A DNA stretch of 64,000 bases, taken from Pseudomonadota bacterium. GTDB taxonomy: Bacteria; Pseudomonadota; Gammaproteobacteria; Magnimaribacterales; D2472. The notes under the pieces were generated by a model, which was given only the letters and a program-made list of their open reading frames with translations, had not been told where the DNA came from and ran no database searches. The DNA is taken from positions 1 to 64,000 of the forward strand of contig JAOMBK010000001.1 in the NCBI GenBank assembly GCA_028344535.1, read 5' to 3'. Of the stretch, positions 1-9,650 are shown in pieces (within the stretch, counting starts at the first letter, position 1; the number at the start of each line of letters is the position of its first letter). The translations under genes and the position numbers were made by a program.

Positions 1-173
1 CCAACCTGCATTTTTGAAACATCAACTTTTACTGGACCGCCAATTGCTTTGGCTTTTGCACTTGGATTCCAGGAAGCGATAAATGGAACAACTGCCAATG
101 ATGCGCCGACTGCGCCGACAGCTGAAGTCATTCCTATAAGTACTTTTCTTCGCGTGGTAATTTTTTCTTCCAT
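1..173 (-). CDS. petA: Ubiquinol-cytochrome c reductase Rieske iron-sulfur subunit, N-terminal part (runs off window)
   Basis: Reverse-strand translation MEEKITTRRKVLIGMTSAVGAVGASLAVVPFIASWNPSAKAKAIGGPVKVDVSKMQVG: TAT-type RR signal/anchor typical of Rieske proteins; lies downstream of rplM-rpsI as in other gammaproteobacteria. Confidence 0.85.
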   Translation of the reverse strand, partial: MEEKITTRRKVLIGMTSAVGAVGASLAVVPFIASWNPSAKAKAIGGPVKVDVSKMQV

Positions 174-217
174 TAAAACCTATATTGGGATGAACGGTAA
201 TATTTAAATATAAGAAA

Positions 218-610
218 TTAACGTTTGGAGAATTGAGAGCTTTTTCTTGCTTTCTTTAATCCTGGCTTCTTTCTCTCTACCTTTCTATCGTCTCTTGTCA
301 AAAACCCTGCAGATTTGAGCTGAGGTCTTAGACTCTCATCGAATTCAAGTAAAGCTCTTGAGATACCATGCCTAATTGCTCCTGCTTGACCAAAGCTTCC
401 TCCGCCCTTGACCATAGCCTTGATGTCTACCTGCTCATCAAGCTCAGTTAATTTCAATGGTTGCATTACTAACATTTGTGCTACTTGCCTGCCAAAGTAG
501 TGAGCTAATTCTTTATTATTAACAAGTATTTTTCCTTTTCCTTTTGAGAGATACACTCTAGCTGATGAAGTTTTCCTTCTACCAGTTGCATAATGGATAG
601 ATGTGCTCAT
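218..610 (-). CDS. rpsI: 30S ribosomal protein S9 (start [21 protein letters not shown])
   Basis: ORF track; conserved [12 protein letters not shown] and C-terminal [12 protein letters not shown]. Confidence 0.97.
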   Translation of the reverse strand: MSTSIHYATGRRKTSSARVYLSKGKGKILVNNKELAHYFGRQVAQMLVMQPLKLTELDEQVDIKAMVKGGGSFGQAGAIRHGISRALLEFDESLRPQLKSAGFLTRDDRKVERKKPGLKKARKSSQFSKR

Positions 611-1041
611 AGTTTTGGCTCCCAAATTTGAGGTTCTTGTGATTCATGAGGATGATTATCGCCCTTATATACTTTGAGTTTTTTGAACATTTGCTTTCCG
701 AGTTTATTTTTTGGAAGCATACCTTTTACAGCTTCTTCTATAATATATTCAGGCTTATCTTCAATAATATCTTTGAATACTTTAGTCTTCAGACCGCCAG
801 GATAAAGTGAGTGAGTGTAATATTTTTTATCATCAAACTTTTTTCCAGTTACCTGAATTTTTTCTGCATTGATAACCACAACATAGTCCCCTCCATCAGT
901 ATGGGGAGTGAAGGTAGGTTTGTCTTTGCCTCTGATACGATCAGCTATTTTTGTGGCTAGACGCCCTAGAATTTTGTCTGAAGCATCTACAACATACCAA
1001 TCATGTTGAGCGTCTTCTTTTCTGAGTGAAAGAGTTTTCAT
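607..1041 (-). CDS. rplM: 50S ribosomal protein L13
   Basis: [19 protein letters not shown]..., adjacent to rpsI. Confidence 0.97.
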   Translation of the reverse strand: MKTLSLRKEDAQHDWYVVDASDKILGRLATKIADRIRGKDKPTFTPHTDGGDYVVVINAEKIQVTGKKFDDKKYYTHSLYPGGLKTKVFKDIIEDKPEYIIEEAVKGMLPKNKLGKQMFKKLKVYKGDNHPHESQEPQIWEPKL

Positions 1042-1123
1042 TACTTTTTATGTTTAAAGAAAAAAATTAGATGCGAATGTTAATGTTTAAGCGCTATTTA
1101 ATCAATATTTTAATTCATTTAGT

Positions 1124-2173
1124 TTAGTTTTTCTCTAAATTTTGAAGATATTTTTTTGATGCTATTTGATGCAGTCTACTTTCAGTTCTTACCCATAAAT
1201 GATGTAACTGATCTCCGGAATACAAATTAATCATTAAATTTGGATCATAGAAACATTTTAGTTTTTGTTTTTCTTGGTAAGCAATGTCAATAAAGCTTAT
1301 AAATCTTCTTACCTTTTCAAGATGATCATCATTACAAGCATGAAAATTATTAATAAATACCCATTCAAATGTTTTAACAATCTCAATAAAATCTTTGCTT
1401 GCACATGGCGATGAAAAAAAGTCTTCAAAAGATAGCCAAAGCGCCTTATCAGAACAGCCTAAACAATTAAATTTTCTATCATTAGCCAAAAACTCAGTTG
1501 TATAAGTAATATCTTGATTGAAAGTTCTTTGTAAAAAATCTTTAACGCCTCTAAAACTATTCCCATCTTTGGCTGAACTATCAAACTTGGCAATTTCTTT
1601 TAGTCTATAGTCCTCGCTCCCCAATAGATGGTGAATAAAAAAATTTTTATTAATAAAATCTATAGTTTGTAAAAATTTAGCCCTTTGAAGACCATCTTTA
1701 TAGAGATCATCTGGGTGTGAATTAGATGAAATGAACATCCTTGTTCCTTTTTGCGATAATGCTTCAATTAATGTACCTATAATCATTGCATCAGCAATAT
1801 CCTCAATCTGAAACTCATCTATAAAAATAATCTTAAAATCATTCGAAAGACTTTTTACAACCTTTAATATTGGATCACTGTTTCCTGAAAATTCTGATAA
1901 TTTTTTATGAATAAGTTGCATAAATTCAATGAAATGAAATTGGCCTGCGTGAGAAAAATATGAATCTTTGAGAGCCTGAAGTAGCATTGTTTTACCTCTT
2001 CCAACTGGACCCCATAGGTATAAATTTCCAATTGAATTATTTTTAGAAAAAAATGTAGGGGGTTTGTAGGCTGAATCTTGCTCAATAAACTTCTCTAGAA
2101 ATGAAGCTTGTGCATTATCAAGTGTCACACTCTGAATAGATAAATTCTCAAGTACAACTTTTATATCCTTCAT
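1124..2173 (-). CDS. zapE: AFG1-family ATPase, cell division protein ZapE
   Basis: Walker A GPVGRGKT, FIDEFQIEDIADA Walker B; located upstream of rplM. Confidence 0.9.
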   Translation of the reverse strand: MKDIKVVLENLSIQSVTLDNAQASFLEKFIEQDSAYKPPTFFSKNNSIGNLYLWGPVGRGKTMLLQALKDSYFSHAGQFHFIEFMQLIHKKLSEFSGNSDPILKVVKSLSNDFKIIFIDEFQIEDIADAMIIGTLIEALSQKGTRMFISSNSHPDDLYKDGLQRAKFLQTIDFINKNFFIHHLLGSEDYRLKEIAKFDSSAKDGNSFRGVKDFLQRTFNQDITYTTEFLANDRKFNCLGCSDKALWLSFEDFFSSPCASKDFIEIVKTFEWVFINNFHACNDDHLEKVRRFISFIDIAYQEKQKLKCFYDPNLMINLYSGDQLHHLWVRTESRLHQIASKKYLQNLEKN

Positions 2174-2193
2174 ATTATTGATTTAATGATCAT

Positions 2194-3198
2194 ATGAAAT
2201 TTTTTAATAATAAACTTTCAAGGATAAATTTTTTAATCTTGGTTGGTATTCTGACATATCTTTATACAAATATGTCGAATAGCGATGGTTATGGAGCAGC
2301 AATCGCGAAGGCATCTCCCTCTGTCATTAATATCAGCTCAAAGAAAAATATTGATACTAGATCATTTAATGGAAGGCTGCCAAATGATCTTATGGGCTCT
2401 GGAATTATTATTTCTAATGACGGATATATTATTACCAATCTTCATGTAATTGAAGGCACTAGAATTATTGAAGTAGAACTAGATGATGGGCAAGTTTATA
2501 CAGCGTCCTTGATTGGTTTTGATGAGCGGTCTGATCTTGCAGTGATCAAAATTACTCCAATAGATACACTAAAGCCTATTGAGGTATCAAACAGCTCATC
2601 AGTGCAAATAGGTGATCAAGTGATAGCTATTGGAAATGCATTTGGTTTAGGGAAAACTTTTACCAGTGGAATTATTAGTGCGACTGGAAGAGATTATGGA
2701 AATCCATATCTTGAGCTCATTCAGACTGATGCAGCAATTAATCCAGGAAATTCTGGTGGAGCATTGATCAATCACAAAGGTAACCTTATTGGCATGAATA
2801 CAAAAATTTTTTCACAGACTGGCTCTTATGCAGGAATTGGCTTTGCTCTTCCAGCAAATAAAATGATTGAAGTTGCCTCAGAGATTATTCAGTATGGTTC
2901 AGTCAAACGGTCATGGATTGGAGATTTTAGAGTAAAGGTGAAAAGATTCTTATTAAACAATAATCCCACCTATGGTTTAGAGATATTGGAACTTAGAAAT
3001 TATGGGCCACTTTTTAATAGCGGAAAAATAAAGCCAGGGGCAATAATCTTATCCATCAACAATAAATCACCAACATGGGAAAATTTAACTGGCGCTTTAA
3101 AAAATTCCTTTCCAGGAGATGAGATCGACTTCCAAATATTACAAAACTCTAATCTAAAGGATTACAAAGTTGTGACAGAGGCTATTCCTACTCAATAG
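2194..3198 (+). CDS. degS: Trypsin-like serine protease with PDZ domain, DegS/HtrA family
   Basis: Single N-terminal TM, catalytic triad contexts TNLHVIEG, RSDLAVIKI, NPGNSGGALIN, one C-terminal PDZ-like region. Confidence 0.85.
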   Translation: MKFFNNKLSRINFLILVGILTYLYTNMSNSDGYGAAIAKASPSVINISSKKNIDTRSFNGRLPNDLMGSGIIISNDGYIITNLHVIEGTRIIEVELDDGQVYTASLIGFDERSDLAVIKITPIDTLKPIEVSNSSSVQIGDQVIAIGNAFGLGKTFTSGIISATGRDYGNPYLELIQTDAAINPGNSGGALINHKGNLIGMNTKIFSQTGSYAGIGFALPANKMIEVASEIIQYGSVKRSWIGDFRVKVKRFLLNNNPTYGLEILELRNYGPLFNSGKIKPGAIILSINNKSPTWENLTGALKNSFPGDEIDFQILQNSNLKDYKVVTEAIPTQ

Positions 3199-3199
3199 G

Positions 3200-4006
3200 T
3201 CAATCATCTTTCCAGATGGGATCTCGTTTTTCTAAAAACGAAGTAATGCCCTCCTTTGCATCATCTGCTAGAGAGTTTTCTGTCATTACTTTTGACGTGT
3301 ATTCATATGCTTCGGTGAGACTCATTTCATACTGTCGATAAAAAGCTTCTTTCCCAATTTTTACGGTGGAAAGAGGCTTGGTTGCAATTTTCTTTGCAAG
3401 AGACATAACGCTGTCATTTAGTTTTTCAGGTGAAACATGATCATTAATTAGGGATATTCTCTTGGCTTCGGCTGCATCAATCATATCGCCTGTAAGCAGC
3501 ATTTTCATTGCATCTTTTTTGCTAACATTTCTTGAGAGTGCAACCATTGGAGTTGAGCAAAATAAACCTATATTGACTCCTGGTGTTGCAAATTTTGATA
3601 GATCAGAGGCTATGGCTAAGTCGCAACTAGCAACTAATTGGCAACCAGCGGCAGTTGCGACCCCATTGATTTCTGCTATGACTGGTTTTGAGCATGTAGT
3701 TATTATCTGCATTAATGAAGAGCATAAATTAAAAAGATCGGAAAGGTATTCTTTCCCAGAATCTGAATTGGCTCTGGCTGCAGTTATATCTTTTAAGTTA
3801 TGCCCTGAACAAAAAACATCGCCGACGGCTGCAATGATAATCACCTTGACCGAATCATTTGATGATGCTTCAACTATGAGATCTTGAAGTTGTTGCATCA
3901 TCTTGTCTGAGAGAGCATTTTTATTATAAGGATCATTCAAAATCAAACGTAGAATATCTGGTTGGGTTTGGTCAACCTGCAAAATATCTTTTATCTTTTT
4001 ATTCAT
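3200..4006 (-). CDS. Enoyl-CoA hydratase/isomerase (crotonase) family protein
   Basis: FCSGHNLKDI, INGVATAAGCQLVASCDLAIAS. Confidence 0.9.
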   Translation of the reverse strand: MNKKIKDILQVDQTQPDILRLILNDPYNKNALSDKMMQQLQDLIVEASSNDSVKVIIIAAVGDVFCSGHNLKDITAARANSDSGKEYLSDLFNLCSSLMQIITTCSKPVIAEINGVATAAGCQLVASCDLAIASDLSKFATPGVNIGLFCSTPMVALSRNVSKKDAMKMLLTGDMIDAAEAKRISLINDHVSPEKLNDSVMSLAKKIATKPLSTVKIGKEAFYRQYEMSLTEAYEYTSKVMTENSLADDAKEGITSFLEKRDPIWKDD

Positions 4007-4017
4007 AATCTGATTAA

Positions 4018-4416
4018 TTAATTTTTAAGAATTTTTTTTGGACATTGGTCCATAACCACTTTTAATCCAGCATTTTCTCCTAAATATTTTGCTTCTTCAC
4101 TATACAAGCCTTCTTGGGTCCATAAGATTTTTGCTTTAATATTTATTGCCTCATTTGCAATGCTGGGAATATGTTCTATAGCTCGGAATACATCGACCAT
4201 ATCAACTTTTTCCTCTATAGCATCAAGGCTTGAATAGCATTCTTGATCTAGAATTTTAGAATTAACCAGCTTTGGATTAACTGGGAATACTTTAAAACCA
4301 TAATCTTGAAGAAATTTCATCACTTTGTAACTATCTCTTTCTGGGTTAGAGCTAACGCCAACTATGGCAATAGATTTAACCTCATCCAATATTAATTTTA
4401 AATTATCTTTGTTCAA
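4018..4416 (-). CDS. CoA-binding domain protein (YccU-like)
   Basis: SIAIVGVSSNPERDSYKVMKFLQDYGFKVFPVNP. Confidence 0.85.
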   Translation of the reverse strand: MNKDNLKLILDEVKSIAIVGVSSNPERDSYKVMKFLQDYGFKVFPVNPKLVNSKILDQECYSSLDAIEEKVDMVDVFRAIEHIPSIANEAINIKAKILWTQEGLYSEEAKYLGENAGLKVVMDQCPKKILKN

Positions 4417-4422
4417 ATTTTA

Positions 4423-5283
4423 CTATTTAAAGTATGAGATTATTCTAGCAGAACTCTTCTCACAGCTTGGGCCCATCAGATGAACCCCATCAATACATGG
4501 TAGATCCATAATTTTTTCTATCAACTCTCGGCAGATTGCTTCACCAGTTTCTGCTGGTGATCCACTATTCTCAAGGCGTTTAAGAATTTCATCAGAGATG
4601 TTTACACCCCATAAATTTTTACGCATCCAGTCACCCTGTTTAGCTGATTTTAAAGGCCCCATTCCGATTATAACTGTGCAATTTTTAAAGGAGCCTTGGG
4701 TGTTTAATTTTTCTGAATATTGTTTAATGACATCATAATCAAAACAATATTGAGTTTGAACAAAGCTTGCTCCCTGTTCTATTTTTGTAACTAATTTATC
4801 TAGTGCATCTGGTTTTGAAATTTGAGTATACAGATCATCCGCAGCACCTGGGTAAATGGGCAATGGATTTTTGATTCCTGTACCGTCAGATAAAGCACCT
4901 CCTGCAATGACCTTGCATAACTTAATCAGCCCATTGCCATTAAATTCATTTACAACAGCTGGTCCATTCTCATCTGGCTGATCTCCACTTAAACAAAGAA
5001 CTTTATTAATGCCAACTGACAGCGCGCCTAATAACACTGATTCAAGAGCAATCTGATTTCTATCTCTGCCAGTTAGTTGCAAAATAACATCTAAACCGCT
5101 TCTTTTAATCTCTGAGGCAACTAACAAGCTATTCAAACGACTCTTACAGTTTGGTGAATCTGTAACATTTACAGCATCTGCAATACCAATAAGCTCTTCA
5201 ACCTGTTGCACACATGCTGTTAAATCAGTCGTTACATCAGGGGTCGTTTCTGAAGTAAATATAAAATCATTTGTGTTAAACAT
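4423..5283 (-). CDS. Methylenetetrahydrofolate reductase family protein (MetF-like)
   Basis: TDSPNCKSRLNSLLVASEIKRSGLDVILQLTGRDRNQIALESVLLGALSVGINKVLCLSGD; FVQTQYCFD. Confidence 0.8.
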   Translation of the reverse strand: MFNTNDFIFTSETTPDVTTDLTACVQQVEELIGIADAVNVTDSPNCKSRLNSLLVASEIKRSGLDVILQLTGRDRNQIALESVLLGALSVGINKVLCLSGDQPDENGPAVVNEFNGNGLIKLCKVIAGGALSDGTGIKNPLPIYPGAADDLYTQISKPDALDKLVTKIEQGASFVQTQYCFDYDVIKQYSEKLNTQGSFKNCTVIIGMGPLKSAKQGDWMRKNLWGVNISDEILKRLENSGSPAETGEAICRELIEKIMDLPCIDGVHLMGPSCEKSSARIISYFK

Positions 5284-5383
5284 TTCTATTTCTCCTGCAC
5301 AAAATAGTTATCACGGAAATGTTTCGTGAATTCAAGTCTATTGATGCACCTAAATATAATAATTGTTTCTGAGAAAAGCGCTA

Positions 5384-6643
5384 CTAATTAGGCAGTCTTG
5401 TAATATCTGCTCCAAGATATGATAACTTCTCCTCAATCCTTTCGTATCCCCTATCAATGTGGTAGATACGGTCTACAATGGTCTCGCCCTTGGCACACAA
5501 CCCTGCCAAAATTAAGCTTGCAGATGCACGCAAATCTGTAGCCATTACCGGTGCTCCGTTTAGCGCATTAACTCCCTTAATAAATGCATTGCTTCCTTTA
5601 ACTGTAATATCGCAACCCATTCTATTTAACTCTTGCACATGCATAAACCTATTTTCAAATACATTTTCTGTAACAACTGATGAGCCCTCAGCTAATGAGT
5701 TTAAGACAGTAAATTGTGCTTGCATATCTGTTGGAAATCCAGGAAACGGAGCTGTTGAGATATCGACTGGCAAAATGGAATCATTTTCCATGATCAATTG
5801 GATGGTGTCATTGCCTACTATAATTGAAGCCCCGCTTAATTTTAATTTATCTAAAATATTATTCATGCGAGGAGCCTTAACATTTGAAATGGTTACATCA
5901 CCACCAGTTATGGCTGCTGCAATTAAGTAAGTTCCAGCCTCTATCCTGTCAGCTGGGATTGAAAATTCTGCCCCATCAAGGTTCTCAACACCATCAATGA
6001 TAATTTCATCAGTTCCAGCTCCAATGATTTTAGCTCCCATTGAATTAAGAAAGTTTGCTAAATCTTCTACTTCTGGTTCTTTTGCAACATTTCTTAAAAC
6101 AGTCTGGCCTTTAGCAAGTACTGCAGCCATCATGATATTCTCTGTTCCAGTTACAGAAACTCCTGGAAAATTAATTTCGCACCCAATTAATTGTTTAGCA
6201 GTAGCTTCAATATAGCCATTTTTTAATTCAATTTTAGCTCCAAGTTTTTCTAACGCATCCAAATGAAAATCTACTGGCCTAGTTCCAATTGCACAGCCCC
6301 CAGGGAGTGCAATTCTTGCGAATCCATGACGAGCTACAAGCGAACCAAGAACCAAAATTGAAGCACGCATGGTCTTGACTAGCTCATATCTAGCCTCATA
6401 GTCATGCAAATGAGATGTAGAAATAATGAAATCCATATTTTCATTTAAGGTTATATCAGCTCCCATAGAGCCTAAGATTTCAAACATAGTTGTAATGTCT
6501 TGCAGGTAAGGTAAATTTTTGAAAGTGATGGATTTGTCACTTAATATCGTTGCTGCCAACATTGGTAAAGCTGCATTTTTTGCACCAGAGCAAGAAATAG
6601 AACCTGATATTTTTTTACCACCAATAATCTTTAATTTTTCCAT
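5384..6643 (-). CDS. murA: UDP-N-acetylglucosamine 1-carboxyvinyltransferase
   Basis: Full length; active-site Cys context LPGGCAIGTRPVDFH. Confidence 0.97.
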   Translation of the reverse strand: MEKLKIIGGKKISGSISCSGAKNAALPMLAATILSDKSITFKNLPYLQDITTMFEILGSMGADITLNENMDFIISTSHLHDYEARYELVKTMRASILVLGSLVARHGFARIALPGGCAIGTRPVDFHLDALEKLGAKIELKNGYIEATAKQLIGCEINFPGVSVTGTENIMMAAVLAKGQTVLRNVAKEPEVEDLANFLNSMGAKIIGAGTDEIIIDGVENLDGAEFSIPADRIEAGTYLIAAAITGGDVTISNVKAPRMNNILDKLKLSGASIIVGNDTIQLIMENDSILPVDISTAPFPGFPTDMQAQFTVLNSLAEGSSVVTENVFENRFMHVQELNRMGCDITVKGSNAFIKGVNALNGAPVMATDLRASASLILAGLCAKGETIVDRIYHIDRGYERIEEKLSYLGADITRLPN

Positions 6644-6645
6644 GA

Positions 6646-6867
6646 TTATCCTATTTCAGATGGAGATTTTGTATTTAAACTCAGAGCATGAAGCTCACCT
6701 GTTTGAAATTGCTCTTTTAAAACACCTAAAACTAACTTATGTCTTTGAAGAGAATTCAAGCCCTCAAATTGTTTGCTAACAATCAAAACCTTTGAATTGC
6801 AATCTTCTCCATCAAAGGATATCTCAGCTTCTGGAAATTTTGATTTAAGAAAATTGGTTATGTCCAT
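6646..6867 (-). CDS. ibaG: BolA family protein (IbaG-like)
   Basis: Short BolA-like protein directly upstream of murA, FEGLNSLQRHKLVLGVLKEQFQTGELHALSL. Confidence 0.85.
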   Translation of the reverse strand: MDITNFLKSKFPEAEISFDGEDCNSKVLIVSKQFEGLNSLQRHKLVLGVLKEQFQTGELHALSLNTKSPSEIG

Positions 6868-6888
6868 TTGATAATTTCTAGCAGGAGA

Positions 6889-7503
6889 TTAATCAAGATT
6901 AGCATCAGACGTCCAATGCTTTATGATCTCATCAATATTTTCATCATGCTCTTTTGCAAGAGCCTGGAATTGATTTCTAAAAGTTAGGCCTAAGTTCACT
7001 CCATTTACAATTATATTAATAATTAACCAATTTCCGTTTTTATCTTTTCTTACTTTATAGGTTATTGGGTAAATGTTGTTAGAAGTAATTAAATTTTGCT
7101 GGACATCCTCTGTTTTGTTAAACTCTGATACTTCTGGGAAAATGGTAATAATTTTTTGATCTCCCCATTGAGCCAAGGTTGAAGAATATGTATCAAGCAA
7201 AGAAGTTTTAAAAGATTGAATAAATTGAAGCCTTTGTGATGAAGAGGCAGCGAGATAATATTTTTTACCCATAACACTTGCACCAACCCTTCTAAAATCA
7301 ACCATTGGTTCAAACACTACATTAATCTTATCTTTAAATAACTCAGGATCTTTAGCATAAAGCTCTTGATTATTTCTTATAATAGAAACCATTTCTTGTG
7401 CTTGGGAATCAATAAGTTGGTGAGGGTTGGATGCGCTAACCACATTGATAGGAAAGCATAAAATTCCGAGCAAAAAAGCGAGAGATTTCAAAGTAGTATT
7501 CAT
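6889..7503 (-). CDS. mlaC: MlaC/Ttg2D family phospholipid-binding periplasmic protein
   Basis: Signal peptide; VVFEPMVDFRRVGASVMGKKYYLAASSSQRLQFIQSFKTSLLDTYSSTL. Confidence 0.88.
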   Translation of the reverse strand: MNTTLKSLAFLLGILCFPINVVSASNPHQLIDSQAQEMVSIIRNNQELYAKDPELFKDKINVVFEPMVDFRRVGASVMGKKYYLAASSSQRLQFIQSFKTSLLDTYSSTLAQWGDQKIITIFPEVSEFNKTEDVQQNLITSNNIYPITYKVRKDKNGNWLIINIIVNGVNLGLTFRNQFQALAKEHDENIDEIIKHWTSDANLD

Positions 7504-7542
7504 AAAGGTATTATAACATTAGTAAAAAACTATAAATGCAAT

Positions 7543-8517
7543 ATGAAAGATAAGAATTTTATCAACTCAGCTCTCAAGGTTATTGAAATAGAGTCAAAGG
7601 CTGTTAAGAGTTTAAGCAATCAGATACAGTCTGATTTTGATGATCTATGCACAAAAATTCTTGATACTAAAGGAAAATTAATTTTAATGGGGATTGGTAA
7701 ATCTGGTCATATAGCTCAAAAAATCTCAGCAACACTTTCAAGCACCGGGACTTCATCCTTTTTTATACATCCAACTGAAGCGGCTCATGGTGATTTGGGA
7801 ATGATTAGCAAGAAAGATGCTATCTTAATTTTATCTAACTCAGGAGAAACTAAAGAGATAATTGAAATTTTACCTGCATTAAAACGCTCAACTGCAAATA
7901 TTTTTACGCTAACCAATAACAATCAATCAACTATTGCAAAGGCTGGAAAAATTAATTTAGTAATAAATGCAAATGAGGAAGCCTGCCCATTAGATCTAGC
8001 TCCAACCTCATCAACTACAATTGCTTTGGTATTTGGAGATGCGCTTGCAATAGCCTTATTGGAAGCTCGAGGTTTCGGTAAAGATGATTTTGCAAAATCT
8101 CACCCAGCTGGACAACTTGGTAAAAAACTCACAACACTAGTTCAAGATTTAGCAGTAATGCATGAAAAAGCACCAGTGGTCGATCAAGCCACATTTTTAA
8201 AAGATGCATTGATGGAAGTAACTGAAAAGAAGCTTGGGTTAACTTTGGTTACACATAATAAAAAAATAACTGGGATTTTTACGGATGGCGATCTAAGAAG
8301 GTGCCTGAACAACGAAGTAGATTTAAATAAAACTCCTATTAAGGATGTCATGACTGCTAATTTTAAAAGCATTAAAAGCAATGCTCTTGCTATTGATGCT
8401 GCTGACATGATGGAAAAAAATAAAATTTTTAGCTTGGTTGTAAATTCCTCAACAACCAAAGGAGATAGCATAGGCCTTATTACCATGCATCAGTTACTAG
8501 AAGCGGGCATCATTTAA
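7543..8517 (+). CDS. kdsD: D-arabinose-5-phosphate isomerase (SIS + CBS domains)
   Basis: GIGKSGHIAQKISATLSSTGTSSFFIHPTEAAHGDLGM; C-terminal CBS pair. Confidence 0.95.
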   Translation: MKDKNFINSALKVIEIESKAVKSLSNQIQSDFDDLCTKILDTKGKLILMGIGKSGHIAQKISATLSSTGTSSFFIHPTEAAHGDLGMISKKDAILILSNSGETKEIIEILPALKRSTANIFTLTNNNQSTIAKAGKINLVINANEEACPLDLAPTSSTTIALVFGDALAIALLEARGFGKDDFAKSHPAGQLGKKLTTLVQDLAVMHEKAPVVDQATFLKDALMEVTEKKLGLTLVTHNKKITGIFTDGDLRRCLNNEVDLNKTPIKDVMTANFKSIKSNALAIDAADMMEKNKIFSLVVNSSTTKGDSIGLITMHQLLEAGII

Positions 8518-8527
8518 AATAAAGAAA

Positions 8528-8929
8528 ATGTCTAAAAGGTACAAAATTTTATCAATTATATTTGGATGTTTTTTTCTTCCTGTTTTAACTTCGGAAGAGA
8601 GTGTTAGCTTTCAAAATATTTCAATTCAAGCAGATCAAGTTACAATTGATGAAGAAATTAGGCAGTTAGCTTTTAAAAATAATATTAAGATAATGATTGA
8701 TGGATACATCATCAAAGGCTCCGATGCTCTCCTCAGTCAAAAAGACAAAAAATTAGAAATATATGGAAAGCCTGCAACTTTTAAATCTAATGCTGTAAAT
8801 GGTGAGGCTGAGATATTTGTTATATATCCAAATAAATCAATGGATTTAATTGGAAATGCAAAGCTCTTGAACAAAGGTAATTCAATAACATCTAATCTTA
8901 TTTCATATCAAATTAGTCCAAATGAATAA
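8528..8929 (+). CDS. lptA: LptA/OstA-like periplasmic LPS transport protein
   Basis: Signal peptide, OstA-like pattern (QADQVTIDEEIRQLAFKNNIKI), immediately upstream of lptB. Confidence 0.75.
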   Translation: MSKRYKILSIIFGCFFLPVLTSEESVSFQNISIQADQVTIDEEIRQLAFKNNIKIMIDGYIIKGSDALLSQKDKKLEIYGKPATFKSNAVNGEAEIFVIYPNKSMDLIGNAKLLNKGNSITSNLISYQISPNE

Positions 8930-9647
8930 CGATCAAATAAGTCTAGCTAATATTGAAAAGACAATTGGCTCTAAAAAGATTCTTTCAGATGTTAGTTTCT
9001 CAATTGGCTCAAATGAGATTGTAGGTTTACTCGGTCCAAATGGAGCTGGTAAGACAACAGCTTTTTACATAGCAGCCGGCCTAATTTTTCCGGATCAGGG
9101 CAGAGTGTTTATTAATAATAAAGATGTTACAGAAATACCTATGCACTCTCGAGCTCAACTTGGGCTAGGCTATTTACCTCAAGAAGCATCGATATTTACA
9201 GATTTAAGTGTTGAAAATAATCTTTTGGGAATAGCAGAATTATCTAATAATGATAAAAATCAAACATTTGAAAAAGTAGCAAAAATTATCGATGAGTTTG
9301 ATTTAAGCAAAATTCTTCAATTGAAGGGAAGAATGTTATCTGGTGGACAAAGGAGAAAAGTTGAGATAGCTCGTACTTTAATTTGTGAACCTAGTATTAT
9401 CCTTCTAGATGAGCCTTTTGCTGGCATAGACCCAATTGCTGTTGAAGAAATCAAAGAATTGCTTAAAGCGATTTGTAAGAAAAATATTTCGATTTTAATA
9501 ACTGATCATAATGTGAGAGAAACCTTAAGCTTATGCCATAAAGCTATTATCCTCAGTGAAGGAAGTATTATTGCTGAGGGTAATGAAAAAAGTTTAAAAG
9601 AGAATGATCATGTACGGCAGAAATATTTTGGCAAAATGTTTTCTTAA
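8922..9647 (+). CDS. lptB: LPS export ABC transporter ATP-binding protein
   Basis: GLLGPNGAGKTT, LSGGQRRKVEIARTL, LLDEPFAGIDP. Confidence 0.96.
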   Translation: MNNDQISLANIEKTIGSKKILSDVSFSIGSNEIVGLLGPNGAGKTTAFYIAAGLIFPDQGRVFINNKDVTEIPMHSRAQLGLGYLPQEASIFTDLSVENNLLGIAELSNNDKNQTFEKVAKIIDEFDLSKILQLKGRMLSGGQRRKVEIARTLICEPSIILLDEPFAGIDPIAVEEIKELLKAICKKNISILITDHNVRETLSLCHKAIILSEGSIIAEGNEKSLKENDHVRQKYFGKMFS

Positions 9648-9650
9648 AAG

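Noticed and set aside
1042-1123. Possible L13 autoregulatory leader upstream of rplM
   Set aside because: AT-rich with a direct AATGTT repeat but no convincing stem structure found.
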